Part shown: positions 35,492 to 44,953 of the stretch, one piece after another
Position numbering within the stretch: position 1 is the stretch's first letter
Layout of the letters: each line of letters opens with the position of its first letter
DNA from: Mycobacterium sp.
GTDB lineage: Bacteria > Actinomycetota > Actinomycetes > Mycobacteriales > Mycobacteriaceae
Assembly (NCBI RefSeq): GCF_002863225.1
Contig: NZ_PKEK01000049.1
Location: 112,115-176,114, forward strand
Direction of reading: 5' to 3'
Length of the DNA stretch: 64,000 bases
Notes under the pieces: model-generated
Seen by the model: only the letters and a program-made list of their open reading frames with translations
What the model was told of the DNA's origin: nothing
Database searches by the model: none
Translations under genes and position numbers: made by a program

Positions 35492-36345
35492 CCCAGGCTC
35501 ACCAGATGGTCGATCGAATCGATGGGCAGTTCGCCGTCGACGTACGCGGTAACCATCATGTTGCTCAAGTTGATCGAGCCGGAGTGATTGTCCAGGAACG
35601 CGGTGTCGGCGGCGTCGCGTCCGGTCGCGATCCGCACCATGGACTGTCGAGGGGCCAGGCACGTCGCGTCGACCACCCGCCACTCGCCTTCGACCAGGGC
35701 TTCGGCCACGGCGTGGAAGTCCATAGGATCGCATCCGGGCGCGTACACCGCGACCAGGCGGGCCGGCACGTTCACCGCCCGCAGCAACGCGACCACGAGA
35801 TGGGCGTAGTCGCGGCAGACTCCCGCACCGGCGAGCAGCGTGTCGGCGGCGCCGTCGATCGGATCACTTGATCCCGGCACGTAATCCAGCCGCGCGCCAA
35901 CCCAGGCGGCGACTTTCTCCAGCAGCGTCGCCGAGTCGGTGTACTGCCCGAATTCGGTGGCGGCGAAGCCGTAGAACTTGTCGGCCTCGGCGTAGCGGCT
36001 CGGCCGCAGATAGGTGATCACGTCGATGTCGCGAACCGGGATGGGTGCCGCTTCGCCGGACACTGTCGCTTGATACGACAGTCTGACCGTTCCCTCGCTG
36101 ACGTCGATCGCATGGATCCGGGTGTCGTGCGGCCCGATGATCTCGCGGGGCTGAAGTTGCTTGCCGTTGAACGTGATGACGAGCTGTTCGCGGACATCGA
36201 GCCCCGGCAGCCGGGCGACGGCCACCTGGAATTCCAGCGTCGTGGGAGCAGTGACCTCGACGTCGATCTGCGCACCGACCTCACGATTGGCGACGGTCGT
36301 CGCCGTCGAGTCACCGCTGTCGTTGTGGTCCTGCCATGAGGGCAT
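35488..36345 (-). CDS. Transglutaminase-like cysteine protease family protein
   Basis: A 285-residue protein. The N-terminal 110 residues form a bacterial transglutaminase-like beta domain, and the C-terminal half is the catalytic fold with Cys in GAGVCRDYAHLVVALL, His in DFHAVAEALVEG and Asp in WRVVDATCLAP. No signal peptide is present, so it is probably cytoplasmic. Members act as proteases or amidohydrolases; the substrate is unknown. AAGGGCGG precedes the ATG at 36345, which is preferred over a start ten codons upstream. A 14-base palindrome lies 70 bases upstream. Confidence 0.82.
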   Translation of the reverse strand: MPSWQDHNDSGDSTATTVANREVGAQIDVEVTAPTTLEFQVAVARLPGLDVREQLVITFNGKQLQPREIIGPHDTRIHAIDVSEGTVRLSYQATVSGEAAPIPVRDIDVITYLRPSRYAEADKFYGFAATEFGQYTDSATLLEKVAAWVGARLDYVPGSSDPIDGAADTLLAGAGVCRDYAHLVVALLRAVNVPARLVAVYAPGCDPMDFHAVAEALVEGEWRVVDATCLAPRQSMVRIATGRDAADTAFLDNHSGSINLSNMMVTAYVDGELPIDSIDHLVSLG

Positions 36346-36415
36346 GGTTGTACCGCCCTTTCTTTGTCGCAACATTCGCGCGCCGAGACAAGGGGCTGCC
36401 GTCGACCGATGTCCC

Positions 36416-36429
36416 GCGAAATTTTTCGC
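36416..36429. promoter_or_regulatory. Palindrome upstream of the transglutaminase gene
   Basis: GCGAAA-TT-TTTCGC is a perfect 14-base palindrome between the glnN stop (36507) and the transglutaminase start (36345), both on the reverse strand. It could be an operator for the latter or part of the 3' end signal of glnN. Confidence 0.3.
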
Positions 36430-36506
36430 AATACGCCATCGGCTGCGGACTCAACCAGGGCACAGAGTTCGAGTCCAGAGTATAGGGCGACCCGATTCTC
36501 TCTGCC

Positions 36507-38684
36507 TCAGAGGATGTACAACATCTCCTGATAGGTCGGCAACGGCCAGAGGTCGTCGGCCACAACGGCTTCCAGCGCATCGGCAGCGGTGCGGATCGCG
36601 GCCATGGCGGGCAGCAGCTGATCCTGCGCGTGCTTGGCCTCGTCGAGTGCCGATTCCGCGGAGTGGTCGGCCAACGCCGCCTTCAGCGTCGACAGGCCGA
36701 CCTCCAGCTCGCCGATCGGTCCCGTCACGGCTTCCAGAGCAGCGGTGCTCGGCTCGATGCCGACCGCCTTCAACGCCGCGACGTTCTGCGCGAGTTCGGT
36801 CTGGTAGCGGATCGCCGCGGGCAGGATCACCGTTGAGCCCATCTCCAGCACCAGCTTGGCCTCTACCCCGACGGTCAGCGCGTACTGCTCCAGTCGGACC
36901 TCGTAGCGGCTGTGCAGCTCGCGGTCGTTGAACACGCCGTACTTCTCGAACAGCTCGACGGCCTCCGGCTTGACCAACTCGGGAATGGCATCCAACGTGG
37001 TCTTGAGGTTCGGCAGTCCCCGCTCGGCCGCCTCGATCTGCCAGTTGTCCGAGTAGCCGTCGCCGTTGAACACCACCGCTCCGTGCTCGGTGATGACCTC
37101 GGTGAGCAAAGCCTGCACAGCGGCGTCGAAATCCGTGCCGTCCGCGACGGCCTTCTCCAGCTCGGTCGCGAGGTAGTCCAGCGAGTCGGCCATGATCGTG
37201 TTGAGCACGATCAGCGGCACCGCGACCGTTTGACCGGAGCCAGGTGCGCGGAACTCAAACCTGTTGCCGGTGAACGCAAACGGGCTGGTGCGGTTGCGGT
37301 CGCCCGGGTCGGTGGGCAGCGGAGGCAGGGTGTCGACGCCGATGATCATGGTGCCCTTGCCCTTTGACGACGTCGCCGCGCCCTTGGCGATCTGCTCGAA
37401 GACGTCGGCGAGTTGTTCGCCGAGGAAGATCGAGATGATCGCGGGCGGTGCCTCGTTCGCGCCGAGCCGGTGGTCGTTGGTGGCCGAGGCGACCGACACC
37501 CGCAGCAGTCCGGCGAACTTGTGCACGGCGCGAATCACCGCCGCGCAGAACACCAGGAACTGCGCGTTCTCGTGCGGGGTGTCCCCGGGCACCAGCAACG
37601 AACCGAGCTCGGAGTTGCCCAGCGAGAAGTTGACGTGCTTGCCCGAGCCGTTGACACCGGCGAACGGCTTCTCGTGGAAGAGACACTCCATACCGTGCTT
37701 CTTGGCGATGTTCTTGAACACCGTCATCAGCAGCTGCTGGTGGTCGGAGGCGATGTTGGCCCGCTCGAACATCGGCGCGATCTCGAACTGACCGGGGGCT
37801 ACCTCGTTGTGCCGGGTCTTGGCCGGGATGCCGAGCTTGAACAGCTCGCGCTCGGTGTCCATCATGAAGCCCAGCACCCGCTCGGGCACGGCGCCGAAGT
37901 AGTGGTCGTCGAACTCCTGGCCCTTGGGCGGCTTGGCGCCGAACAGGGTGCGGCCCGCGTTGACGAGGTCCGGGCGGGCGAGGAAGAAGTGCCGATCGAC
38001 CAGGAAGTACTCCTGCTCGGGTCCGCAGAACGACACGACGTGGTTGAGGTCCTTGTGCCCGAACATCTTCAGGATGCGCTCGGCGTGTACGCCCATCGCC
38101 TGCTGGCTGCGCAGCAGCGGCGTCTTGTAGTCCAGCGCCTCACCGGTCATCGAGACGAATACCGTTGGGATACAAAGGGTGTTGCCGTTCGGGTTCTCCA
38201 GGATGTACGCCGGGCTGGTGGCGTCCCAACCGGTGTAACCGCGAGCCTCGAAGGTGCTGCGCAGCCCGCCGGACGGGAAGCTGGACGCATCGGGCTCGCC
38301 CTGGATCAGGGTCTTGCCGGCGAACTCGGCGAGCGTGGTGCCGTCGCCCACCGGGTCGAGGAAGCTGTCGTGCTTCTCGGCGGTGAAACCGGTCATCGGG
38401 TAGAAGACGTGCGCGTAGTGGGTGGCACCCTTTTCCAGGGCCCAGTCCTTCATGGCCACCGCGACCGCGTCGGCCACCGCGGGGTCGAGCTTGGCGCCCT
38501 TGTCGATCGTCGCGATCACCGACTTGTAGGTGGCCTTGGGCAGCCGCGCCTGCATCTCCGCCTTGGTGAAGACGTTCGCCCCGAAGATCTCACCGGGTTC
38601 TTCACCCGGGTCGAAGCTGATCGCAGGAGGCACGTACGCCTCGACATTGGTAATTGCCTGCAGGCGCACAGCATTGCCGCTCAA
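36507..38684 (-). CDS. glnN: Type III glutamine synthetase
   Basis: A 725-residue enzyme, the usual GSIII length, against about 470 for GSI. It makes glutamine from glutamate, ammonia and ATP. Family-specific stretches are [29 protein letters not shown] (metal ligand region), [16 protein letters not shown] and [18 protein letters not shown] enzymes are dodecameric and are not adenylylated at the GSI tyrosine. M. tuberculosis, as I recall, has only GSI-type enzymes, so this is an extra nitrogen-assimilation capacity. The ATG at 38684 lies behind an eight-base inverted repeat and a GlnR-like box. Confidence 0.93.
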   Translation of the reverse strand: MSGNAVRLQAITNVEAYVPPAISFDPGEEPGEIFGANVFTKAEMQARLPKATYKSVIATIDKGAKLDPAVADAVAVAMKDWALEKGATHYAHVFYPMTGFTAEKHDSFLDPVGDGTTLAEFAGKTLIQGEPDASSFPSGGLRSTFEARGYTGWDATSPAYILENPNGNTLCIPTVFVSMTGEALDYKTPLLRSQQAMGVHAERILKMFGHKDLNHVVSFCGPEQEYFLVDRHFFLARPDLVNAGRTLFGAKPPKGQEFDDHYFGAVPERVLGFMMDTERELFKLGIPAKTRHNEVAPGQFEIAPMFERANIASDHQQLLMTVFKNIAKKHGMECLFHEKPFAGVNGSGKHVNFSLGNSELGSLLVPGDTPHENAQFLVFCAAVIRAVHKFAGLLRVSVASATNDHRLGANEAPPAIISIFLGEQLADVFEQIAKGAATSSKGKGTMIIGVDTLPPLPTDPGDRNRTSPFAFTGNRFEFRAPGSGQTVAVPLIVLNTIMADSLDYLATELEKAVADGTDFDAAVQALLTEVITEHGAVVFNGDGYSDNWQIEAAERGLPNLKTTLDAIPELVKPEAVELFEKYGVFNDRELHSRYEVRLEQYALTVGVEAKLVLEMGSTVILPAAIRYQTELAQNVAALKAVGIEPSTAALEAVTGPIGELEVGLSTLKAALADHSAESALDEAKHAQDQLLPAMAAIRTAADALEAVVADDLWPLPTYQEMLYIL

Positions 38685-38705
38685 ATTGATTCCCTATCGC
38701 CACGT

Positions 38706-38731
38706 ATGTCAGCTTGATGTGCGGCTGACAT
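38706..38731. promoter_or_regulatory. Inverted repeat upstream of glnN
   Basis: ATGTCAGC (38706-38713) and GCTGACAT (38724-38731) are perfect eight-base complements separated by ten bases, 22 bases before the glnN start codon. It could be an operator or a leader hairpin over the translation start region. Confidence 0.45.
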
Positions 38732-38754
38732 TAGGGACGATTGATTCCGGGGAT

Positions 38755-38770
38755 GTTACGTCGCTGTCAA
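38755..38770 (-). promoter_or_regulatory. GlnR-like box upstream of glnN
   Basis: On the reverse strand the sequence reads TTGAC-N6-GTAAC, four of five matches in each half to the actinobacterial GlnR pattern gTnAC-N6-GaAAC. It is about 70-86 bases before the glnN start, a suitable activator position. Confidence 0.35.
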
Positions 38771-38823
38771 ACTCTCGTGGCGGCAACGATGTTCAGGGCC
38801 GACGGCGCACCGCCGCCGATCGG

Positions 38824-39903
38824 TTACAACGTGAACCGGCCGGCGAACCCACGTAGTGGCAGGTCAGCGCTGGTCATCAGACCCGGTGGCGCCGCGACCA
38901 CACCCGCGATGGCGGCCAGTGCGGGCATCCCGGTGACGGTCATGCCGATGGACGCGAAGTTCGCCGGATCGGACAGGTCGACGCCGGGCTTGGGAAAGAT
39001 CATGTGCTTGTTGTAAACACACGGGTCACCCATGATCTGGGTGATGTAGCACCCCTTGATGTGCCAACTCGGGTCGGTGTGCGGAGTCATCTGCCATTCC
39101 AGGTGTGTCTCGACGCGAGGCACGCCGTCGACCATGCCCTGGTACTTGATGTAGTTGCCGCCCAGCGACCCCTTGGGCAAGGTGTACCAGCCGAGGTCCA
39201 CGTCTTTGGTGCAGGCGCCCAGTTCGTAACTGAACTTGACTTCGTCGAGAGTCAGGTCGAAGCAGTCCGCCATCATCAGCACGCTGTCGGCGAACACCCG
39301 CGTGTATTTCTCCAATTTGGACGGGATCGACGGGTCCTCTATGGGCAGGCCGTAGCCGACCTCGATCCAGGTGTCTTTGGAGTGGTGACAGGACACGTCC
39401 ACCGACTCGATGGTGGTGACATTCTCGATCTCGGCGACGTCGGCTGAACACACCACGCCCAGAATCTGATTCAGCCCGGGATTCATGCCGGTGCCGTAGA
39501 ACGTGGAGCCGCCCTTCTCGCAGGCCTCGGCCAGCAGCCGGCTCACCGGCTTGCCGGAGGGGTGCGGGTGGTTTGTGTCGCGGTGCCAGCCGGTGATCCA
39601 GTCAGCGGTGGTGACGATATTGATACCTGCCTCGAGGACTTTGACGTACAAATCCTCGTCGGGGAAGACGCCGTGAAATGTCAGAACGTCCGGCTTGGCC
39701 GCGATGATCTCCTCGATGCTGCCGGTCGCCTTGACACCGTTCGGGGCGATGCCGGCCAGCTCGCCGACGTCCTTACCGACCTTGTCCGGCGAATAGCAGT
39801 GCACGCCAATCAGTTCCAGATCCGGCCGCAAAGCGATTCGCCTGATCATCTCCGAACCGACGTTGCCGGTTGCCACTTGGAACACGCGCAGCGGAGCAGT
39901 CAT
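38824..39903 (-). CDS. DapB-like NAD(P)-dependent oxidoreductase, copy 2
   Basis: A 359-residue member of the same family as the genes at 25268 and 49728. The Rossmann motif is RVFQVATGNVGSEMIRRIA, followed by ELIGVHCYSPDKVGKDVGEL. The C-terminal domain contains GTGMNPGLNQILGVVCSADV and ends PPGLMTSADLPLRGF. It starts seven bases after the stop of the Rieske oxygenase gene on the same strand, so the two form an operon and the enzyme may act on an oxygenated product. Its substrate is unknown. Confidence 0.75.
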   Translation of the reverse strand: MTAPLRVFQVATGNVGSEMIRRIALRPDLELIGVHCYSPDKVGKDVGELAGIAPNGVKATGSIEEIIAAKPDVLTFHGVFPDEDLYVKVLEAGINIVTTADWITGWHRDTNHPHPSGKPVSRLLAEACEKGGSTFYGTGMNPGLNQILGVVCSADVAEIENVTTIESVDVSCHHSKDTWIEVGYGLPIEDPSIPSKLEKYTRVFADSVLMMADCFDLTLDEVKFSYELGACTKDVDLGWYTLPKGSLGGNYIKYQGMVDGVPRVETHLEWQMTPHTDPSWHIKGCYITQIMGDPCVYNKHMIFPKPGVDLSDPANFASIGMTVTGMPALAAIAGVVAAPPGLMTSADLPLRGFAGRFTL

Positions 39904-39910
39904 TCGGGGT

Positions 39911-40936
39911 TCAGCCTTTCTGGGATGCGGCGTAGACCTCGGCGGCGCTGCCGCCGACGCCGTCGGGATAGAACTGTTTGGCCCAGCCGCGGATCGCGGT
40001 GAACCCCTCGTACTCGGCGGTCGCCAACGCCGGTGGATCCGAATAGCGTTGATGCCGCCAGATTTCGACGTCCTGCTCGAACTGCCGGATTACTTCCTGG
40101 CCGAATTCGCGGGCCCTGGTTTCGGCGCGCTCGGACGTCTTGCCCGGGGTTCTGCCGATGTGGACCATGAACCGGATGTCGGAGGTGGAGTCGTCCACCG
40201 GGGTGATCGTCGAGATCGTGCGGTTGTCGATCATGCCGTAGCTCTTGGTCACCGCGATGCCCAATCCGCCGTTGATGGCTTCCACCCGGCTCTCGACATC
40301 CTCGATCTTCTGGTTGTCGTCGCCTTCGAAGGTGATGGTGAAATCGACGAACGAGACCGGTGCGGTGAAGTCGTGGCGGGTGAACACCGGAACGATCGGT
40401 GTCTTGTGCACGTATTTGAAATGCGCGAAGTCGACGCCGTTTTCGAGTACGTACTGCGGATGCATCTCCAGGCGTTGCCGGTACAACCGCTGCTGCGGGT
40501 AGTAGTCCGCCGCGCTGCTGCCGTCCTTGAAGGCGGCGAAGATGTCCGGTGCGTCGAAGTAGGGTTCGCGGCCTTCGACGTCGTGCCAGATGTACACCGA
40601 CTCGTTGCGTTCGACGACCGGATAGGTCTTGATCCGCCGTCCGCGGTTGGGCCGATCCTGATAGGGAATGCAGACGTTGCGGCCCTGCTGATTCCACTGC
40701 CAACCGTGAAACGGGCACTGCAGGATTTCGCCCACCACCGTTCCGCCGAAACCCAGGTGCGCACCGAGGTGTTCGCAGTAGGCGTTCATCACGGTGAGCG
40801 CGCCCGATTCGGCCCGCCAGGCGACCATCTCCTGGCCGAAGTAGGTCATCTTGTGGACGTCGCCTACTTCGATCTCGTCGGACCAGGCAACCTGAAACCA
40901 GCCGGTTGGCTTCATCGACAGTGGCGGTTTGGCCAT
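39911..40936 (-). CDS. Rieske non-heme iron oxygenase, KshA-like
   Basis: A 341-residue oxygenase. The Rieske cluster ligands are Cys54/His56 (CEHLGAHLG) and Cys74/His77 (CPFHGWQW). The mononuclear iron site is N166..D169..H172..H177 (ENGVDFAHFKYVHK) with a late acidic ligand in QFEQDVEIW. The layout and size resemble KshA, the oxygenase of 3-ketosteroid 9alpha-hydroxylase, but other monocomponent-oxygenase substrates are possible. A reductase is not adjacent. It is divergent from a TetR gene that is probably its regulator, and upstream of DapB-like copy 2 in an operon. Confidence 0.85.
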   Translation of the reverse strand: MAKPPLSMKPTGWFQVAWSDEIEVGDVHKMTYFGQEMVAWRAESGALTVMNAYCEHLGAHLGFGGTVVGEILQCPFHGWQWNQQGRNVCIPYQDRPNRGRRIKTYPVVERNESVYIWHDVEGREPYFDAPDIFAAFKDGSSAADYYPQQRLYRQRLEMHPQYVLENGVDFAHFKYVHKTPIVPVFTRHDFTAPVSFVDFTITFEGDDNQKIEDVESRVEAINGGLGIAVTKSYGMIDNRTISTITPVDDSTSDIRFMVHIGRTPGKTSERAETRAREFGQEVIRQFEQDVEIWRHQRYSDPPALATAEYEGFTAIRGWAKQFYPDGVGGSAAEVYAASQKG

Positions 40937-40950
40937 GTCAGGAGACTATA

Positions 40951-40979
40951 ACCACTCTTGTAACGAATTCATAGTGGGT
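40951..40979. promoter_or_regulatory. Possible operator between the Rieske and TetR genes
   Basis: ACCACT (40951-40956) and AGTGGGT (40973-40979) form an imperfect inverted repeat in the 79-base divergent gap. TetR operators of such pairs usually lie here. Weak by symmetry alone. Confidence 0.3.
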
Positions 40980-41003
40980 GCTATGAAAATGTTCGGGAGC
41001 GGT

Positions 41004-41009
41004 TACTAT
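41004..41009 (+). promoter_or_regulatory. Putative -10 of a leaderless tetR transcript
   Basis: TACTAT fits TANNNT and is followed by six bases and the GTG at 41016. This supports the GTG over the longer reading from 40929. Confidence 0.5.
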
Positions 41010-41015
41010 TCAGGC

Positions 41016-41654
41016 GTGGCCCCCGCGGACGTGCAGCAGCGGCGCAGTAACAGGCGTGGCCTGGCGACTCGCGAGACGATGCTGGACGCGGCCGTTCGAT
41101 CGCTGGCCTCCGGCGATCCAGGAGCCGTCTCGGCCAGTCGCATCGCCAAAGAGAGCGGCGCCACCTGGGGTGCGGTGCAGTACCAGTTCGGCGACGTCGA
41201 CGGGTTCTGGGCCGCAGTCCTGCATCGCACCGCCGAGCGGCGGGACGCAACGATGTCGTCGTTCACCAGCGCCGAGCCCGACGCGCCGCTGCAGGAGCGA
41301 GTCGCGGCGATCATCGACACGCTGTATCACGGGCTGGCGTCCGAGGATTCGCGCGCGATCGAGAGTCTTCGAGCCGCGCTGCCCCGCGAGCCCGACGAGC
41401 TGGAGCGGCTCTTTCCGCGTACCGCAGCCGAGTTGTTCTCGTGGGGCAAGAGCTGGCAGGAAACCTGTCAGCGGGCGTTCGCGGATCTCGGCGTGGATCC
41501 GCAGCGCGTCCGCGAGGTGGCGGCACTCATTCCGGGAGCGATGCGCGGCCTGGTGTCCGAGCGACAACTCGGCTCCTACGCCGATCTCGACGAGGCCCGC
41601 CGCGGGTTGACCAATGCGCTGGCAACTTATTTGGAGCAGTCGCGCCCTAGGTGA
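41016..41654 (+). CDS. TetR-family regulator, divergent from the Rieske oxygenase gene
   Basis: A 212-residue regulator. The helix-turn-helix is in GAVSASRIAKESGATWGAVQYQF (about residues 37-58), an atypical but recognisable TetR motif, with a helical ligand domain behind it. The GTG at 41016 is used because a -10 element lies seven bases upstream; this gives a leaderless message. Its 3' end overlaps the convergent SDR gene by eight bases. Context suggests that it represses the oxygenase/DapB-like operon. Confidence 0.8.
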   Translation: MAPADVQQRRSNRRGLATRETMLDAAVRSLASGDPGAVSASRIAKESGATWGAVQYQFGDVDGFWAAVLHRTAERRDATMSSFTSAEPDAPLQERVAAIIDTLYHGLASEDSRAIESLRAALPREPDELERLFPRTAAELFSWGKSWQETCQRAFADLGVDPQRVREVAALIPGAMRGLVSERQLGSYADLDEARRGLTNALATYLEQSRPR

Positions 41655-42429
41655 CCCAGGCGGGCTGCTGTTCGGTGTCGACGGTGGAGAAGTCCTTGTG
41701 CCCCAGGCCCGCCGTACAACCGCCGTCGACGACGAATTCCGAGCCTGTCGAATAACTCGACTCGTCGCTGGCCAGGTACACCACCAGGCTGGAAACCTCT
41801 CTGGGCTCGGCGGCCCGGCCGAGCGCGGTCTGGAAGATGTCCTCCGGCACCCATTCGGTCATCGGCGTCTTGATCAGCCCCGGATGGATCGAGTTGACCC
41901 GAATTCCACTGGGCCCCAGTTCCATTGCGGTGGACTTGGTCAGCCCCCGCACGGCGAATTTGGTGGCGGTATAGCCATGGCAGGCGACGGTGCCGGCCAT
42001 CCCTTCGATCGACGAGATGTTGATGATCGAACCCCGGGCGGCCGCCTTCATCGTCGGGACGACAGCTTGGATGCCGAGAAACACACCGGTCAGGTTGATG
42101 TCGAGGATGCGCTGCCACTCCGAGAGCTCGTAGTCTTCGATCATGCCCACGTTGATGATGCCGGCGTTGTTCACCAGAATGTCGACACCGCCGAAGTCCT
42201 CGACCGCAGCGGCGATCACGCGCTGCCAATCGTCGGGTCGAGTGACGTCGAGATGAACGTAACCCGCCGCGCCGCCAACGTCTTTGGCGACTGCTTCGCC
42301 GTCGGCGTCGAGGATGTCGCCGAAGACCACCTTGGCGCCCTCGTCGACCAGCGCCCGGACGTGGGAGGCACCCATCCCGCGCGCACCACCACTGACGACG
42401 GCGACCTTGCCCGCCAACCGAGCTGCCAT
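41647..42429 (-). CDS. fabG3: 3-alpha/20-beta-hydroxysteroid dehydrogenase-like SDR (FabG3)
   Basis: A 260-residue SDR, the same length as M. tuberculosis Rv2002 (FabG3) and very similar along its whole length. The cofactor motif is VSGGARGMGASHVRA, NNAG is intact (LVNNAGIINVG), the catalytic Ser is in NISSIEGMAG, and YTATK carries Tyr and Lys. Rv2002 acts on 20-keto steroids. Proximity to a KshA-like oxygenase and a DapB-like enzyme supports a steroid or terpenoid role, but that is inference. It overlaps the tetR gene end by eight bases. Confidence 0.85.
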   Translation of the reverse strand: MAARLAGKVAVVSGGARGMGASHVRALVDEGAKVVFGDILDADGEAVAKDVGGAAGYVHLDVTRPDDWQRVIAAAVEDFGGVDILVNNAGIINVGMIEDYELSEWQRILDINLTGVFLGIQAVVPTMKAAARGSIINISSIEGMAGTVACHGYTATKFAVRGLTKSTAMELGPSGIRVNSIHPGLIKTPMTEWVPEDIFQTALGRAAEPREVSSLVVYLASDESSYSTGSEFVVDGGCTAGLGHKDFSTVDTEQQPAWVT

Positions 42430-42536
42430 GAATCCTCCTACGTCGCGACCGAGTCCTTTCGTGTTACCACGCTCGCCGGGCGACGAAGGTATTTTGCCCG
42501 CACAGTGATCGGATTTCTCTGGGCAGGTCGAGGCCG

Positions 42537-43316
42537 GTGCGGGGCGTAGTCACGCGGCCGGCGGCACTCGCGTGCGTCGTGGCGGCAGCGATGACAAGCG
42601 TCTCCGTGGCCCACGCCGACGGGGTGACCTACACCGTCGAGCCGTTCGACTACGACTCGATCGGCGCCATGACGATGTCGGTCACGCAGAAGCAGTTGAG
42701 CGGCAGCATGTGCCCCTGCGTCAAAGTTCCCTACCCCGCCGACGGCTTCCACAACGATGCGGGAGTCTCGGCGATCGCCGGAACCGCCCTACATTCGGGT
42801 GACACGGTCATGGGATTCAGCCTTGGTGCACAGGTCATCTCGCTGTACCTGGCGCAGAACACGCCGCCGCCCGGCGTGCGGTTCGTGCTGCTGGGTGACA
42901 CTTTCGCGCGTAACGACGAACTGGTCGCCAAGGGCGAGGGCATCCCGGCAAACATCGCGAACCCGGTCACGCTAGTGGCGCGTCAATACGACGGTTGGAG
43001 CGACTCACCGACCCTCAAGGACTCGCCCAACTATCAACTGGCAACGCAGAACGCCCAAATGGGAGCGGCCACCATCCACGATTACGTCAAGGCCCGTCTG
43101 GGAGATTCCGCCAACGTCGTGACGAAGCGCGGCAACATCACCGCGATCCTCATCCCGACCCAACACCTGCCGCTCAACCGGATGAAGCGAATGATGGGGT
43201 CCGATTCGGCAGCCGACGAACTCGACGCGCAGCAACGCCCGCTGATCGACAGCGCCTACGACCGTCCGAGTCCGACTCCGCAGCAGCTGGCCGCAGCCAC
43301 CAGTCAACAGCGTTGA
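42537..43316 (+). CDS. Secreted PE-PPE-domain serine hydrolase
   Basis: A 259-residue protein with a signal peptide (RPAALACVVAAAMTSVSVAHA, cleaved before DG) and an alpha/beta-hydrolase-like PE-PPE domain without the PE or PPE N-terminal module. The nucleophile is Ser95 in MGFSLGAQV. The stretch NPVTLVARQYDGWSDSP and the late HLP histidine (IPTQHLPLN) complete the family pattern. Such domains hydrolyse acyl esters and are specific to mycobacteria and close relatives. It is exported and probably acts in the envelope. Starts at a GTG. Confidence 0.85.
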   Translation: MRGVVTRPAALACVVAAAMTSVSVAHADGVTYTVEPFDYDSIGAMTMSVTQKQLSGSMCPCVKVPYPADGFHNDAGVSAIAGTALHSGDTVMGFSLGAQVISLYLAQNTPPPGVRFVLLGDTFARNDELVAKGEGIPANIANPVTLVARQYDGWSDSPTLKDSPNYQLATQNAQMGAATIHDYVKARLGDSANVVTKRGNITAILIPTQHLPLNRMKRMMGSDSAADELDAQQRPLIDSAYDRPSPTPQQLAAATSQQR

Positions 43317-43343
43317 ACTGCAGCGCTATTCGAAGCCCTCCGC

Positions 43344-44786
43344 TCAGCCGGCCCGGAACTCCTCCTCGACCTTCTTGCCGAGGTCGGCGTCCACGTTGCG
43401 CCAGTATTCGAAGGCCCGCGACAGAACCGGCTCTTTGACGCCCTTGGACAGGTGACCGACGATGTTGTGCACCAACCGGTCTCGGGCTTCGTCGTCGAGA
43501 ACCTCGCGCACCAGTATTCCCGCTTGGCCCCAGTCGTCATCCTCCGGGCGCAACGTGTATGCGGCGCGGATCATTTCGCCATCAGCCTGCCAGCGCACTT
43601 CGGCGGCGCGGGCCGGATCCGCATGCGGACCGCCGTAGGAATTCGGGGCATACACCGGATCGGTGACGTTCTTGATCCGCATCGCGCCGTCCTTGGAGTA
43701 GCTGTTGACCTCGACGTGCGGCGAATTGACCGGGATCTGCTTGTAATTGGTGCCCAGCCGGGCGCGGTGCGCATCGGAGTAGGAGAAGCCACGGGCCAAC
43801 AGCATCTTGTCCGGGCTCAGACCAGTGCCCGGGACGGTGTTGTTCGGCTCGAAGGCGGCCTGCTCGATCTCGGTGTGGTAGTCGGTGACGTTGCGGTCCA
43901 GCGTCAGCTTGCCGACATCGATCAGCGGATAGTCGCTGTGTGGCCACACCTTGGTCAGGTCGAAGGGGTTGTACCGATAGGTCTTTGCCTCTTCGAACGG
44001 CATGATCTGCATCTTCAGCGTCCAACTCGGGAAGTTGCCGCCCTCGATCGCGTCGTACAGATCGCGCTGGTGGTAGTCGCCGTCCTCGCCGGCGAGCTGG
44101 TCCCCCTCTTCCTGGGTCAGGAAGTCGATGCCCTGATCGCTGATGAAGTGGTACTTCACCCAGAAGATCTCGTCGGCGTCGTTGATCCAGCTGTAGGTGT
44201 GGCTGGAGTAGCCATTCATCTCTCGCCAGCTCTTGGGGATGCCCCGGTCCCCCATCAACCAAGTCACCTGGTGCGCGGACTCGGGCGTCAAGGTCCAGAA
44301 GTCCCATTGCATGTTGTTGTCGCGCAGATTGGTTGCCTGCATGCGCTTTTGGGAGCGGATGAAGTGCTGGAATTTCATCGGGTCGCGCATGAAGAACACC
44401 GGCGTGTTGTTGCCGACCATGTCGAAGTTGCCTTCTGAGGTGTAGAACTTCAGCGAGAAGCCGCGCGGGTCGCGCCAGGTGTCTGGGCTGCCACGCTCAC
44501 CGGCGACGCTGGAAAACCGGATGAGGGTGTCGGTCTTGGTGCCGGGCTGGAACACCGCGGCCCTAGTGAACTTGCTGACGTCGTGGGTCACCTCGAAATG
44601 ACCGAAGGCGCCGCCGCCTTTGGCGTGTGGTTGGCGCTCCGGGATGCGCTCCCGGTTGAACTGGGCCATCTGCTCGATCAAGTAGTGGTCCTGCAGCAGA
44701 ATCGGGCCGTCGGGCCCAACTGTAAGGGACTGCTTGTCGCTGGGCGCGGGTGCGCCTCCGTCGGTGGTCGTAAAACGCTCTGTCAT
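43344..44786 (-). CDS. Monofunctional heme catalase
   Basis: A 480-residue small-subunit (clade 3) catalase that dismutates hydrogen peroxide in the cytoplasm. The distal His54 is in [13 protein letters not shown], the distal Asn is in GNNTPVFF (residues 125-132), and the proximal Tyr336 is in the heme signature [20 protein letters not shown] precedes the ATG at 44786, which is preferred to a start seven codons earlier. It is distinct from the mycobacterial KatG family, so it is an additional peroxide defence. Monocistronic. Confidence 0.93.
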   Translation of the reverse strand: MTERFTTTDGGAPAPSDKQSLTVGPDGPILLQDHYLIEQMAQFNRERIPERQPHAKGGGAFGHFEVTHDVSKFTRAAVFQPGTKTDTLIRFSSVAGERGSPDTWRDPRGFSLKFYTSEGNFDMVGNNTPVFFMRDPMKFQHFIRSQKRMQATNLRDNNMQWDFWTLTPESAHQVTWLMGDRGIPKSWREMNGYSSHTYSWINDADEIFWVKYHFISDQGIDFLTQEEGDQLAGEDGDYHQRDLYDAIEGGNFPSWTLKMQIMPFEEAKTYRYNPFDLTKVWPHSDYPLIDVGKLTLDRNVTDYHTEIEQAAFEPNNTVPGTGLSPDKMLLARGFSYSDAHRARLGTNYKQIPVNSPHVEVNSYSKDGAMRIKNVTDPVYAPNSYGGPHADPARAAEVRWQADGEMIRAAYTLRPEDDDWGQAGILVREVLDDEARDRLVHNIVGHLSKGVKEPVLSRAFEYWRNVDADLGKKVEEEFRAG

Positions 44787-44953
44787 GAATGCCTCCTGGT
44801 TGAGCACTCGCGCCGCGGGCCGAGCGGCGCGCTCGAGAGTTAGATACCCAATCGCACCGAGAAGTAGCCATCGGAGCGCCGGGCACCGAATATTCGCGTG
44901 GTGGCGGCCATGGCCTGTGCTTCACCACCAGGCGCAGGTGGACGATGGAAGGT

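Noticed and set aside
34086..40965. Shared ten-base word TCTTGTAACG upstream of the SDR (34086) and the Rieske oxygenase (40956)
   Set aside because: A repeated ten-mer is expected many times by chance in 64 kb; spacing to the two starts differs and the flanks do not match.
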